Shown here in pieces: positions 1-7,479 of a stretch of 13,449 nucleotides of DNA (position 1 is its first letter; every line of letters starts with the position of its first letter). Under the pieces are notes generated by a model. That model worked only from the letters and a program-made list of their open reading frames with translations. It did no database searches and was not told the DNA's origin. Origin of the DNA: Ruminococcus sp. UBA7013 (GTDB lineage: Bacteria > Bacillota > Clostridia > Oscillospirales > Ruminococcaceae); assembly GCA_002449585.1 (NCBI GenBank), contig DJXD01000120.1, positions 1-13,449 of the forward strand. Direction: 5' to 3'. A program made the position numbers and the translations under genes.

Positions 1-178
1 AAAGTAGTCAGGATAACTAACAAAAATGACTAAAAAGTAGCGGTGTAGGCTTTAAAGCCTTATCCAGTAGCGGCGGATGTGTTCCCGCCTGTAAGAATAA
101 GGGTTGCCCGGATGGGTGGAGACTTAAATACCAGACTTCTTGCGAAGCCCCCGCCTATAGAGACGGGGGAGAGTTCAC
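1..178 (+). mobile_element. Right end of an IS200/IS605-family (tnpB-type) insertion element, partial
   Basis: This gene-free stretch is a series of hairpins and ends with a GC-rich hairpin (CCCCCG at 148-153 with CGGGGG at 164-169) followed by GAGAGTTCAC. The pattern of a GAAGCCCCC stem, a GGGGGAG return and a terminal GTTCAC is what I know from the right ends of tnpB-carrying IS605-group elements in Firmicutes. The rest of the element would lie to the left of the window. An open frame at 1-33 (ending NKND, stop TAA at 31-33) could be the last codons of its tnpB, but it is too short to identify. The end falls one base before the tyrA stop codon, so the element sits tail-to-tail with tyrA. 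The family call rests on remembered motif shape, not on a search. Confidence 0.6.
35..178 (+). ncRNA. Putative omega-RNA (TnpB guide RNA scaffold)
   Basis: TnpB nucleases use an RNA that covers the right end of their own element, with the guide taken from the flanking DNA. Here three or more hairpins follow in order: the 14-base palindrome AGGCTTTAAAGCCT (47-60), a GGCGG/CCGCC stem (72-76 with 85-89), a GGGTTGCCCGGATGGG segment (110-125) able to fold on itself, and the terminal stem at 148-169. The scaffold would end near 178, and a guide of about 16-20 nt would then start at 179, inside the 3' end of tyrA. The 5' limit is a guess. The transcript would run antisense to the tyrA mRNA. Confidence 0.5.
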
Positions 179-179
179 T

Positions 180-1067
180 TTACTCATGAAGTTCTCCCTT
201 CTTTGTAAGATCAATCACAGAAGAAGAATGTTTCCGCCGTTCCAGATTTTGCTCTTTGCGTAATCTTCCGTCACGGATCAGCGCATAGATGGCATCACGA
301 TCCTGATCAGATAATGCTTTTCGATAGGACATTAAATTCTGGATCAATAAATCTAATTCATAAAGCAAGCTTTCCTGATTTTCAAGAAACAGATCCGTCC
401 ACATATCCTCATTCATAGTAGCGATTCTTGTCATATCATGAAAGCTACCGCCGGAAAAGCCTGTTTCTAGTTCGATTTCAGGGCTTTGCACATAGGCACT
501 AGAGACAACATGCGCCAGCTGAGAAGTATACGCAATCATTTTATCATGCTGTGCAGGGGTAGTGATCACAAATTTCCGGAAACCGATCTGATGCGCAAAA
601 TTCTGTACCTGAGCGATCACAAATTTTGGTGTTTGAGAAAGGGGAGTCATAATGAAATTTGCGCCTTGGAATAATCCTTCATCTGAGACATTAAAACCTG
701 CTTTTTCTTTTCCTGCCATGGGATGGGTGCTAAGATAATAAATATCATATTCTGCACATAAAGCAGTCATTTCTTCTGGTAGATCCGTTTTCACACCGCT
801 GACATCAATCACGATAGTATTTCTGCTCATAGTCTGAATATGTTCTCTGATCCATGTTCTTGTCATATCTGGATACAGGCAGACGATAATAAAATCAAAG
901 CCGGAACAATCTTGTGTCACAATGCCATCAATGGCATGTTCAGCAAGTGCTTTTTGAGCGACGGATTGCGTTCGATTCCAGCCATACACACTATGATCTG
1001 TATAAGCATGTACAGCTTTGCAGACAGATCCGCCGATTAAACCGAGACCGGCAACGAGAATTTTCAT
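180..1067 (-). CDS. tyrA: Prephenate dehydrogenase (tyrosine biosynthesis)
   Basis: Oxidatively decarboxylates prephenate to 4-hydroxyphenylpyruvate with NAD(P)+, the committed step to tyrosine in the cytosol. The 295-residue protein starts with a Rossmann dinucleotide site GLGLIGGS (7-14). It has the family's THPMAGKEKAG block with the catalytic-type His at 115, a second conserved His at 186 (SQLAH), and GGSFHDMTRIA (206-216), which carries the substrate-binding Arg region. There is no C-terminal ACT domain, so feedback control by tyrosine through that domain is not expected. The ATG is preceded by GGAG (1076-1079) and lies 15 nt after the stop of the Pro/Lys-rich gene, so tyrA is the last gene of the operon. 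Its stop codon abuts the IS605-like end. Length is normal for ACT-less TyrA, so the insertion seems not to have truncated it. Confidence 0.93.
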   Translation of the reverse strand: MKILVAGLGLIGGSVCKAVHAYTDHSVYGWNRTQSVAQKALAEHAIDGIVTQDCSGFDFIIVCLYPDMTRTWIREHIQTMSRNTIVIDVSGVKTDLPEEMTALCAEYDIYYLSTHPMAGKEKAGFNVSDEGLFQGANFIMTPLSQTPKFVIAQVQNFAHQIGFRKFVITTPAQHDKMIAYTSQLAHVVSSAYVQSPEIELETGFSGGSFHDMTRIATMNEDMWTDLFLENQESLLYELDLLIQNLMSYRKALSDQDRDAIYALIRDGRLRKEQNLERRKHSSSVIDLTKKGELHE

Positions 1068-1082
1068 AATAATAGCTCCAAT

Positions 1083-2294
1083 CTAATTTTTGATACGTTT
1101 TCTAACGATTGCTTTTTTTTTGATTTTCACAGGCTGTGCAGGAGCAGTTTGCAACATGACAGAAGGGGTAAATGCCAGATTCATGACAGGCTGTTCCTGC
1201 GCAGGTGTCATGATGACATCTGTGATTTTAGGGGGTGGCTGATAAACAGCTGGATGATCTGATTCATCAGCCTGCATTTTAGATGCATGTCGAACTTTCT
1301 TTTTTTTAGATTTCCGGGATTTTTTATATTTTTTACCATGAAGCATTTTCAAGAGCCGTTTCCAGAATAGAATAATTTTTTGAAAGAAGCTATGCTTTTT
1401 CTTTTTTTTTCGTTTTTTCTTTCTGGGGGCTGATTTTTTCACGGGTTTTTCAGGGGCTATGGGTTCTGATAGATCCATAGAGACATCTTGTAATTTTTCA
1501 GAAATTTCTATCAAGCTGGTATCTTCCTCAGGGATGATTTCGGGAAGATCGGATAAAGTGCGGTGGAGTTTGCCCGGATTTTTTAATAATGCAAGCTGAT
1601 CATGATTTTCTTGTTCGGATGCTTTAGAGAATGCAGAAAGGCGTTCTTCCCATGCAGGAATGATTTCCTCCGGTTCAGGCGGAGGAGGAGCAGGGGGCGG
1701 CGGTTGATTTTGTATTATCGTTTGTTGTTGCATTTGTTCCCGGATTTTAGCGGCTTGTATGCGGATTTTTTCTTTCCGGATCTGTTCGGGTGTCCGTGGG
1801 GGAGCAGAAGCAAGAACGGCTTCTAATTGTTCTCGGCGGATGCGATCGGCAACGCTGGTATCTCTAGGGATATCAGGGGGGAGATCTTCATTAATCTGGA
1901 TCTGAAAATTTTTTTTGATTTTGGGCTGAGAGATTTTAGTTTTGCGTGGGGAGGATTTTTCTGTTTTAGGTTCTATCATTTTTGTAGGGCGGCGTTCGAT
2001 ATCAGGCGGAGGGATAGCATCCTCCAGCAATCTATCATGCATTCTCACAACAGGATTTTGGGAAGGGGTTTCTGAAAAATGGCTGATGGGAACGGGTTTG
2101 GTTTTGATTTTTTTATGCTGGGGGGGTGTATCATAGACAGGTTTAGGCATGATAGGGGCAGTAGGATTTTCCTGCTCCACACGTGCAGCAATGGCATCCG
2201 CTTTCCGGCGGGAAGCTTCCGAAATCCGGGGTTGTTCCGGGATTTCCGGAGCATCAGAAAGCTTTTGGAGCAAATCACGGATTTCAGGCTGCAT
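1083..2294 (-). CDS. Unrecognised proline/lysine-rich, probably disordered protein
   Basis: I do not recognise this 403-residue protein. It is low complexity: about the first 280 residues are rich in Pro, Glu, Lys and Ile, with a proline run at 198-206 and a charged, helix-prone stretch at 148-190. A very basic block follows (288-335, long runs of Lys and Arg). It encloses a hydrophobic, aromatic segment at about 303-318 (FFQKIILFWKRLLKML) that looks like an amphipathic membrane-binding helix. The tail (345-403) is Pro/Gln-rich and ends in basic residues. No signal peptide or enzyme motif is visible. It starts 3 nt after the proA stop with a GGAG ribosome site, and tyrA follows 15 nt later, so it is cotranscribed with proline and tyrosine genes. 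The lysine codons create T-runs of 8-9 bases on the plus strand. Binding to nucleic acid or the membrane surface is possible but is only an inference. Confidence 0.75.
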   Translation of the reverse strand: MQPEIRDLLQKLSDAPEIPEQPRISEASRRKADAIAARVEQENPTAPIMPKPVYDTPPQHKKIKTKPVPISHFSETPSQNPVVRMHDRLLEDAIPPPDIERRPTKMIEPKTEKSSPRKTKISQPKIKKNFQIQINEDLPPDIPRDTSVADRIRREQLEAVLASAPPRTPEQIRKEKIRIQAAKIREQMQQQTIIQNQPPPPAPPPPEPEEIIPAWEERLSAFSKASEQENHDQLALLKNPGKLHRTLSDLPEIIPEEDTSLIEISEKLQDVSMDLSEPIAPEKPVKKSAPRKKKRKKKKKHSFFQKIILFWKRLLKMLHGKKYKKSRKSKKKKVRHASKMQADESDHPAVYQPPPKITDVIMTPAQEQPVMNLAFTPSVMLQTAPAQPVKIKKKAIVRKRIKN

Positions 2295-2297
2295 ATA

Positions 2298-3548
2298 TCA
2301 ACTCCGAATTTGACCGTTTCCGGTAATACGATATTGGGTAGTTGTCAATGCATTCAGACCCATAGGCCCACGGGCATGTAATTTCTGTGTAGAAATACCG
2401 ATTTCCGCACCAAAGCCAAACTCTTCACCATCTGTGAATCTTGTGGAAGCATTGACATAAACAGCGGCAGAATCCACAGTATTCAAGAAATATTCTGCAT
2501 TGGTCATATTCTGGGTAATAATCGCTTCTGAGTGATGGGTGCTATATTTCAGAATATGAGAAACGGCTTCTTGCACGGAGCTGACAATTTTGATAGCGAT
2601 TTCATAATTAGAATATTCTTTGAAATAATCTTCTTCTGTGGCAGGGATGACGCATTCCCCAAGAATGGCCTGTGTTTTTTCACAGCCATGAATAATCACT
2701 TGATGCTGATCAAAAGCGGCTTTAATTTGGGGAAGAATGGCATCAGCTATTTTTTCATGAATCAGGAGGGTTTCAATGGCATTGCAAACAGAAGGGCGTT
2801 GTGTTTTGGCATTATCGGCAATCTGAATCGCCATTTCAGGGATTGCGCTATCATCAATATAGACATGGCAATTTCCTGCACCGGTTTCGATTACGGGAAC
2901 GGTTGCCTGTTTGATGACAGCTTGAATCAATCCAGCACCGCCCCTAGGGATGAGCACATCCAGATAGCCGTTTAATTTCATCATATCGGCGGCAGTTTCA
3001 CGATCTGTTTTTTCGACAAGCTGAATCAGATCAGCAGGAAGGCCGATATTGGCAAGGGCATTTCTCATAACTTGGACGAGGCAGGTATTAGAAAAAATGG
3101 CTTCTTTACCGCCCCGGAGGATCACAGCATTTCCGGCTTTAAGGCAAAGGACAGCGGCATCTACAGTGACATTGGGGCGAGATTCGAAAATAATGCCGAT
3201 GACACCAATCGGCACACGCACCTGACGGATGCGCAAGCCATTAGGACGAAGCCAGCCCCGGACTTCCTCGCCGATGGGATCAGCCAGAGCGACGACTTTC
3301 AGAACAGCTTTTGCAATAGTTTCGATTCGTTTGGCATCTAATTTTAATCTATCCTGCATGGCAGGGGTCATATGATTTTGCACAGCGTTTTGCATATCCT
3401 GTGCATTTGCCTGGATGATTTTTTCTGTATTAGCAATCAGGGCATCAGAAATGGCCTGCAATGCTTGATTTTTAAGTACTGTACCGGCAGAAGCGGCGGC
3501 ATGGCTTGCCTGTTTGGCTTTCTGGCCTAATGTTTCCATATAATTCAT
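2298..3548 (-). CDS. proA: Gamma-glutamyl phosphate reductase (glutamate-5-semialdehyde dehydrogenase)
   Basis: Second step of proline synthesis: NADPH-dependent reduction of gamma-glutamyl phosphate to glutamate-5-semialdehyde, which cyclises to pyrroline-5-carboxylate. The 416 residues match the usual family length. Visible family blocks are FESRPNVTVDAA (121-132), LRGGKEA (144-150), ETGAGNCHVY (221-230), the catalytic Cys at 255 in RPSVCNAIETLL, and EFGFGAEIGIS followed by HARGPMG (376-397). The ATG has AAGGAGAG just upstream, within the 12-nt gap after proB, and the gene ends 3 nt before the Pro/Lys-rich gene. The product of ProB is unstable and is normally channelled to ProA, which agrees with the tight proB-proA pairing. 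proC, for the last step, is not in the window. Confidence 0.97.
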   Translation of the reverse strand: MNYMETLGQKAKQASHAAASAGTVLKNQALQAISDALIANTEKIIQANAQDMQNAVQNHMTPAMQDRLKLDAKRIETIAKAVLKVVALADPIGEEVRGWLRPNGLRIRQVRVPIGVIGIIFESRPNVTVDAAVLCLKAGNAVILRGGKEAIFSNTCLVQVMRNALANIGLPADLIQLVEKTDRETAADMMKLNGYLDVLIPRGGAGLIQAVIKQATVPVIETGAGNCHVYIDDSAIPEMAIQIADNAKTQRPSVCNAIETLLIHEKIADAILPQIKAAFDQHQVIIHGCEKTQAILGECVIPATEEDYFKEYSNYEIAIKIVSSVQEAVSHILKYSTHHSEAIITQNMTNAEYFLNTVDSAAVYVNASTRFTDGEEFGFGAEIGISTQKLHARGPMGLNALTTTQYRITGNGQIRS

Positions 3549-3560
3549 GTTTCTCTCTCC

Positions 3561-4364
3561 TTATGATTTCACAGCGGGGAAATAAGTCCCGATTTCTTCG
3601 CCGTCGAATAATTTATATAAATCTTCTGGATTTCTGCCATTCATGATGATCATATCCACTCCGGCAGAAGTGGCAATTTTTGCGGCATTGATTTTTGTAG
3701 CCATACCGCCTGAGCCGAACTGACTGCCAGCCCCTCCGGCGATCTGTTCAATATGTTCATCAATCTGTTCTACAATAGAAATCATTTCGGCATCATGATT
3801 CTGATGGGGGTCTTCTGAATACAGGCCGTCAATATCTGACAGGATAATCAAAGCTTCCGCTCCTGCAATAGATGCGACAACGGCAGAGAGGGAATCATTT
3901 TCACCAATTTCAAGCTCTAATTCATCAATAGCAACGGTATCATTTTCATTTACAATGGGAATCACGCCCATTTCCGTGAGGGCATCTATCGCATTTCTGA
4001 CATTATCGACTCTATCCGGCGTGCTGATGATAGTTTTTGTCAGCAAGATTTGTGCAACGGTGATGCTATATTTAGAAAACATTTCATCATAGATATGCAT
4101 CAGTTCGCATTGTCCGACAGCGGCGGCGGCCTGTTTTCCGGGCGTATCTTTGGGGCGTTCTTTCAGATTTAATTTTCCCGCTCCGAGACCTACTGCACCG
4201 GAAGAGACGAGAATTAATTCATGTCCGGCATTTTGCAAATCAGAAAGAACACGGGTTAAATTTGTCATTCGGCGGATATTTAATTTCCCTGTTTTATGCG
4301 TCAGGGTGGATGTGCCTAATTTGATGACAATTCGTTTTTTATTTTTTAAATCTATCATAATCAT
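3561..4364 (-). CDS. proB: Glutamate 5-kinase, short form without PUA domain
   Basis: First step of proline synthesis: ATP-dependent phosphorylation of glutamate to gamma-glutamyl phosphate. The 267 residues form one amino acid kinase domain: KLGTSTL at 15-21, SSGAVGLGAG at 54-63, NENDTVA at 139-145, GENDSLSA at 154-161, LSDIDGLY at 175-182 and FGSGGMATK at 216-224. The C-terminal PUA domain found in the roughly 370-residue E. coli type is absent; the frame ends cleanly with a stop codon, so this looks like a natural short form and not a truncation. The first ATG is favoured because GAGG lies about 6 nt upstream; a second ATG two codons later is possible. It is 12 nt after the dehydrogenase gene and 12 nt before proA. 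Confidence 0.96.
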   Translation of the reverse strand: MIMIDLKNKKRIVIKLGTSTLTHKTGKLNIRRMTNLTRVLSDLQNAGHELILVSSGAVGLGAGKLNLKERPKDTPGKQAAAAVGQCELMHIYDEMFSKYSITVAQILLTKTIISTPDRVDNVRNAIDALTEMGVIPIVNENDTVAIDELELEIGENDSLSAVVASIAGAEALIILSDIDGLYSEDPHQNHDAEMISIVEQIDEHIEQIAGGAGSQFGSGGMATKINAAKIATSAGVDMIIMNGRNPEDLYKLFDGEEIGTYFPAVKS

Positions 4365-4376
4365 TATATACCTCGA

Positions 4377-5327
4377 TTAATTTACTTGATGTTCCGGCTT
4401 GCCTTCTAGATAGGCTTCCAGATTGCGTGAGACGATCTGTAAAAGGCGTTCTCTTGTCTCGACAGATGCCCATGCAATATGGGGGGTAATCAGGCAATGT
4501 TTCGCATGTTTCAAGGGCGTATGCGGTGACATGGGTTCATTTTGCAGAACATCCAATCCAGCCCCAGCAAGCCGATCTTGATTCAATGCATCAGCAAGAG
4601 CCTGTTCACAGACAATGCCGCCCCGTGCCGTATTGATCAAATAAGCGGTCGGCTTCATCCATGACAGCGTTTTTTGATTGATCAAATTCGCTGTTTGCTC
4701 TGTAAGAGGGCAATGAATACTGATCATATCTGCTGTCCGGAAGGCATCTTCCTGTGTGATCAGGGGGAAGGGGCAATTTTCCGGGATAGATCTGGTATTG
4801 ACAGAAACTCTCATGCCAAAGGCATCCGCTACTTTTGCTACCTGCCGGCCGATACTGCCATAGCCGATGACAACAAAATGCTTTTGATATAATTCATGCA
4901 CAGGATATGGAAAATAAGAAAAAGTAGGACTTTGTTCCCATTCTCCGGATTGGACAGCATTATGATATTGATTTATATTTCCGGCCAGGCTGAATAATAA
5001 TGCAAATGTATGCTGAACAACGGCATGTGTAGAATATTCTCCTGCATTGCAGACGATGATATTTTTTTCTTGTGAAGCGGGAATATCAATATTATTATAT
5101 CCTGTTGCAAACAGGCCGATATATTTCAGATTAGGACATTGTTCCATCACTTCACGGGTAATGGGTGTTTTATTGCAGAGCACAGCATCTGCATCACCGA
5201 TCACGGCCGCTGTTTCTTCGGGGCTGGTAGATCCATGACAGATAATTTCACCATATTTGCGAAAAACAGGAATAATCTGCTGTTTCATGAGGGAAAGTGT
5301 ATCTCCGTCAGGAATCACGATTTTCAT
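4377..5327 (-). CDS. D-2-hydroxyacid dehydrogenase (substrate unknown)
   Basis: NAD(P)-dependent interconversion of a D-2-hydroxy acid and its 2-keto acid in the cytosol. The 316 residues show the family's full set: the nucleotide site GYGSIG (155-160), SIHCPLTEQT (203-212), the substrate Arg at 235 in NTARGG, the acidic partner Glu at 264 in DVLQNEP, and the catalytic His at 283 in TPHIAWAS. The residues after the second Rossmann strand read NTRS (177-180) where an acidic residue is typical of NAD enzymes, so NADP use is possible. Its start overlaps the stop of the small membrane protein gene in ATGA, with AGGAGG upstream, so the two are translationally coupled. Glycerate, hydroxypyruvate, lactate or hydroxyphenylpyruvate are all possible substrates; the sequence does not decide among them. 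Confidence 0.88.
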   Translation of the reverse strand: MKIVIPDGDTLSLMKQQIIPVFRKYGEIICHGSTSPEETAAVIGDADAVLCNKTPITREVMEQCPNLKYIGLFATGYNNIDIPASQEKNIIVCNAGEYSTHAVVQHTFALLFSLAGNINQYHNAVQSGEWEQSPTFSYFPYPVHELYQKHFVVIGYGSIGRQVAKVADAFGMRVSVNTRSIPENCPFPLITQEDAFRTADMISIHCPLTEQTANLINQKTLSWMKPTAYLINTARGGIVCEQALADALNQDRLAGAGLDVLQNEPMSPHTPLKHAKHCLITPHIAWASVETRERLLQIVSRNLEAYLEGKPEHQVN

Positions 5328-5611
5328 TTATTTTCCTCCTGTTCTGATTCTTCTTTATTTTTATCCACTGTAAAAGTCAGGATCAGAGCCAGCACAAGCG
5401 CAAAACATTCGGCAACGCCCACGCTATAGAATAATTTCATATTGCTGGACAGATACGGCAGTAGCGTGCAGGGGAAAGCGATCGCTAATACAAGATGATG
5501 ACTTTTTCGAAAGCGGATAAATTGCATCCCAAACACGAGTAAAGCAAGCAGACCAAGAAAAACATGCATGCCGATTCTGATGGGAAACAATGAATTTTCT
5601 ACATTTTCCAT
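5324..5611 (-). CDS. Small three-helix membrane protein of unknown function
   Basis: This 95-residue protein has three likely transmembrane segments (about 13-32, 40-57 and 61-82), a short polar N-terminus and a highly charged Glu/Lys tail (83-95). I recognise no family. It is the first gene of the pro-tyrA operon: the promoter with an extended -10 lies 37 bp upstream of the ATG, and AAGGAGAA gives a ribosome site at about 10 nt. The ATGA overlap with the dehydrogenase gene ties their expression together. Coding status is supported by these signals and by the hydrophobic pattern; the role is unknown. Confidence 0.75.
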   Translation of the reverse strand: MENVENSLFPIRIGMHVFLGLLALLVFGMQFIRFRKSHHLVLAIAFPCTLLPYLSSNMKLFYSVGVAECFALVLALILTFTVDKNKEESEQEENK

Positions 5612-5647
5612 AAATGATTTTTCTCCTTTTGGATTAGTTTCTTTTTC

Positions 5648-5676
5648 ATTATAGCACAGATCGCCATGAAATGCAA
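5648..5676 (-). promoter_or_regulatory. Sigma-A type promoter of the pro-tyrA operon
   Basis: On the minus strand a perfect -10 TATAAT (5648-5653) is preceded by TGC, an extended -10 motif. The -35-like TTGCAT (5671-5676) lies exactly 17 bp upstream. The predicted transcript starts near 5641, giving a leader of about 30 nt before the ATG at 5611. That is too short for an attenuator, T-box or riboswitch, so any control is probably at the DNA level. Confidence 0.8.
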
Positions 5677-5688
5677 GAGCACAGATCG
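5653..5688. repeat. Pair of 11-bp direct repeats around the -35 box, possible operator
   Basis: AGCACAGATCG occurs at 5653-5663, within the promoter spacer next to the -10, and again at 5678-5688, just upstream of the -35. The copies start 25 bp apart and are identical. Paired copies that bracket the -35 are what a regulator site could look like. Chance duplication cannot be excluded. Confidence 0.4.
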
Positions 5689-5700
5689 ATTTTTTTTAAA

Positions 5701-5731
5701 GCAAAAAGCCCCGGCCAGTTTCTGACCGGGG
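5701..5731 (-). terminator. Rho-independent terminator of the ABC transporter operon
   Basis: CCCCGG (5709-5714) pairs with CCGGGG (5726-5731), and CAG (5716-5718) pairs with CTG (5722-5724) around a TTT loop, with one mismatch between the two stem parts. On the minus strand the stem is followed by CTTTTTGCTTT. It lies a few bases after the stop codon of the second ABC gene and separates it from the pro operon promoter. Confidence 0.88.
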
Positions 5732-5736
5732 GGATA

Positions 5737-7476
5737 TTATCCTGCAAATTGGGATTGATATAATTCTGCATAGAATCCGCCTTGTTTCATGAGCTGTGCA
5801 TGTGTGCCCTGTTCCAGAATATGGCCATTTTCCATAACTAGAATCCAATCTGCATTTTGAATCGTCGATAATCTATGCGCAATGATAAAGCTGGTTTTTC
5901 CCTGCATTAATTTTTCAAACGCTTTTTGAATCCGGTGTTCCGTCCGGAGGTCGATGCTGCTGGTTGCTTCATCCAGAATCAGCATAGGCGGATTTGTCAG
6001 CATGATTCTGGCAATGCATAATAATTGCTTTTGTCCCTGTGACAAGCCGGAATGATCAGAAATCATAGTATCATAGCCATGGGGCAGACGCTTGATAAAG
6101 CTATGTGCATGAGCGGCACGGGCGGCCTGTTCGATCTCTTCCGGCGAAGCATCCGGCTTTCCATAGGCAATATTTTCCGCAACTGTGCCGGTAAAGATCC
6201 AGGTTTCTTGCAATACCATGCCGAATTGATGCCGAAGGCTATCACGAGTGAATTTGGCAGAAGATTGCCCATCAATCAAGATTTCTCCGGATTGGATCTC
6301 ATAGAAGCGAAGCAATAAATTAATAATAGTAGATTTGCCGCAGCCCGTTTTGCCGACGATGGCAATTTTCTGACCGGATTTTGCTTTCATATTGAAATGC
6401 TGGATCAGGGGCTTTTCCGGCAGATAAGAAAAATTGACATCATGAAATTCTAGATTCCCTTGACAGGATGTTAAGATTTCATATTGACTATCATCGGGCT
6501 CTGATTCTGCATCTAATATTTCAAATACACGTTGTGCACAGGAAATAGCATTTTGCAATTCGGCCACAACGCCGGAGATTTCATTAAATGGCTTTGTATA
6601 TTGATTTGCATAGGCAAGAAAGCTGGCCAATTTTCCAACGCTCATAGCACCGATCCATGAAATCGTGCCGATCGTTCCCAATGCGCCGAATGTCCCGACT
6701 GCTGCATAGATCAATCCATTGACGAATCTTGTTGTCGGATTGCTCATAGAAGAAAAGAAAGTAGCTTTCCGCCCGGCCTTGCCAAGCGCAGAATTGATTT
6801 CTGAGAATCTAGCTTCTGCTCGTTCTTCATAGGCAAATGCCTTGACAAGCTTCTGATTACCAACCAATTCTTCCGTCAGTGCGCCAATATCCCCACGCAG
6901 TTTTGATTGTTGTTGAAATGCATTATGAGATAATCTTGTAATCTGAGAGGCGACAATCAAAGAAAGCGGTGTCATGAGCACGACCAGAAGCGTAATTTTG
7001 AGATTGATCCCCAGCATAAAAATCAGTGTTCCCAAAATCGTGACAATGCCAGTGAACAGCTGTGCAAAGCCCTGCAAAAGGCCATCTGATAAGATTTCAA
7101 TATCAGAGATCACACGGGCAATCAGATCCCCTCTAGCATGACTGTCGATATAAGAAATTGGCATAGTTTCTAATTTTGCGGTTAATTCTGTTCTGAGATC
7201 TTTGACAGTACCAAAAGCAAGCCGATTGATACAAAGATTTTCTAGAAATTGAAACATACCGCTGATGAGTATTAAGCCACTGAGAAGAAATGCGGTTTTT
7301 TTGAGACCATCAAAATTGACTTGTCCGGCGGCAACGGCATCATCAACAGCCTGACCGATCAGCACGGGCACAAGCAAAGAGAGAGAAATGCCAATAAAAG
7401 TGCATAGAATCGTCAAAATTAGATAATGCCGATAGGGTTTCGCATAATTTAAAATACGCAAAATTATTTTTTTCAT
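5737..7476 (-). CDS. Half ABC exporter, catalytically intact subunit of a heterodimer
   Basis: This 579-residue protein joins a six-helix exporter membrane domain (about 15-310) to an ATPase domain. Walker A GKTGCGKST is at 375-383, the Q-loop Gln at 423, the signature LSQGQ at 478-482, Walker B MLILDE with catalytic Glu at 503, and the switch His at 534 in AHR. The signature departs from LSGGQ, as in the consensus-type partner of the BmrCD/TM287-288 class. Its gene starts 3 nt after the stop of the other half transporter, with CAGGAG upstream, and the pair ends at a terminator. It probably acts in the plasma membrane as a drug or lipid exporter; the real substrate cannot be read from the sequence. 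Confidence 0.93.
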   Translation of the reverse strand: MKKIILRILNYAKPYRHYLILTILCTFIGISLSLLVPVLIGQAVDDAVAAGQVNFDGLKKTAFLLSGLILISGMFQFLENLCINRLAFGTVKDLRTELTAKLETMPISYIDSHARGDLIARVISDIEILSDGLLQGFAQLFTGIVTILGTLIFMLGINLKITLLVVLMTPLSLIVASQITRLSHNAFQQQSKLRGDIGALTEELVGNQKLVKAFAYEERAEARFSEINSALGKAGRKATFFSSMSNPTTRFVNGLIYAAVGTFGALGTIGTISWIGAMSVGKLASFLAYANQYTKPFNEISGVVAELQNAISCAQRVFEILDAESEPDDSQYEILTSCQGNLEFHDVNFSYLPEKPLIQHFNMKAKSGQKIAIVGKTGCGKSTIINLLLRFYEIQSGEILIDGQSSAKFTRDSLRHQFGMVLQETWIFTGTVAENIAYGKPDASPEEIEQAARAAHAHSFIKRLPHGYDTMISDHSGLSQGQKQLLCIARIMLTNPPMLILDEATSSIDLRTEHRIQKAFEKLMQGKTSFIIAHRLSTIQNADWILVMENGHILEQGTHAQLMKQGGFYAELYQSQFAG

Positions 7477-7479
7477 AGC

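Noticed and set aside
1..33. C-terminal tnpB codons at the left edge
   Set aside because: Eleven codons with no diagnostic motif are too few for a gene call; mentioned only under the element.
148..169. Simple terminator for the tyrA operon
   Set aside because: The stem has no following T-run on the minus strand, and the surrounding hairpins and GTTCAC fit an IS605 right end better.
2532..2975. 147-residue plus-strand open frame opposite proA
   Set aside because: proA is certain in the other strand over its full length; the frame has no recognisable motif.
5612..5736. Possible riboswitch or T-box before the pro operon
   Set aside because: The only strong hairpin is the terminator of the upstream ABC genes and lies before the promoter; the leader after the promoter is about 30 nt.
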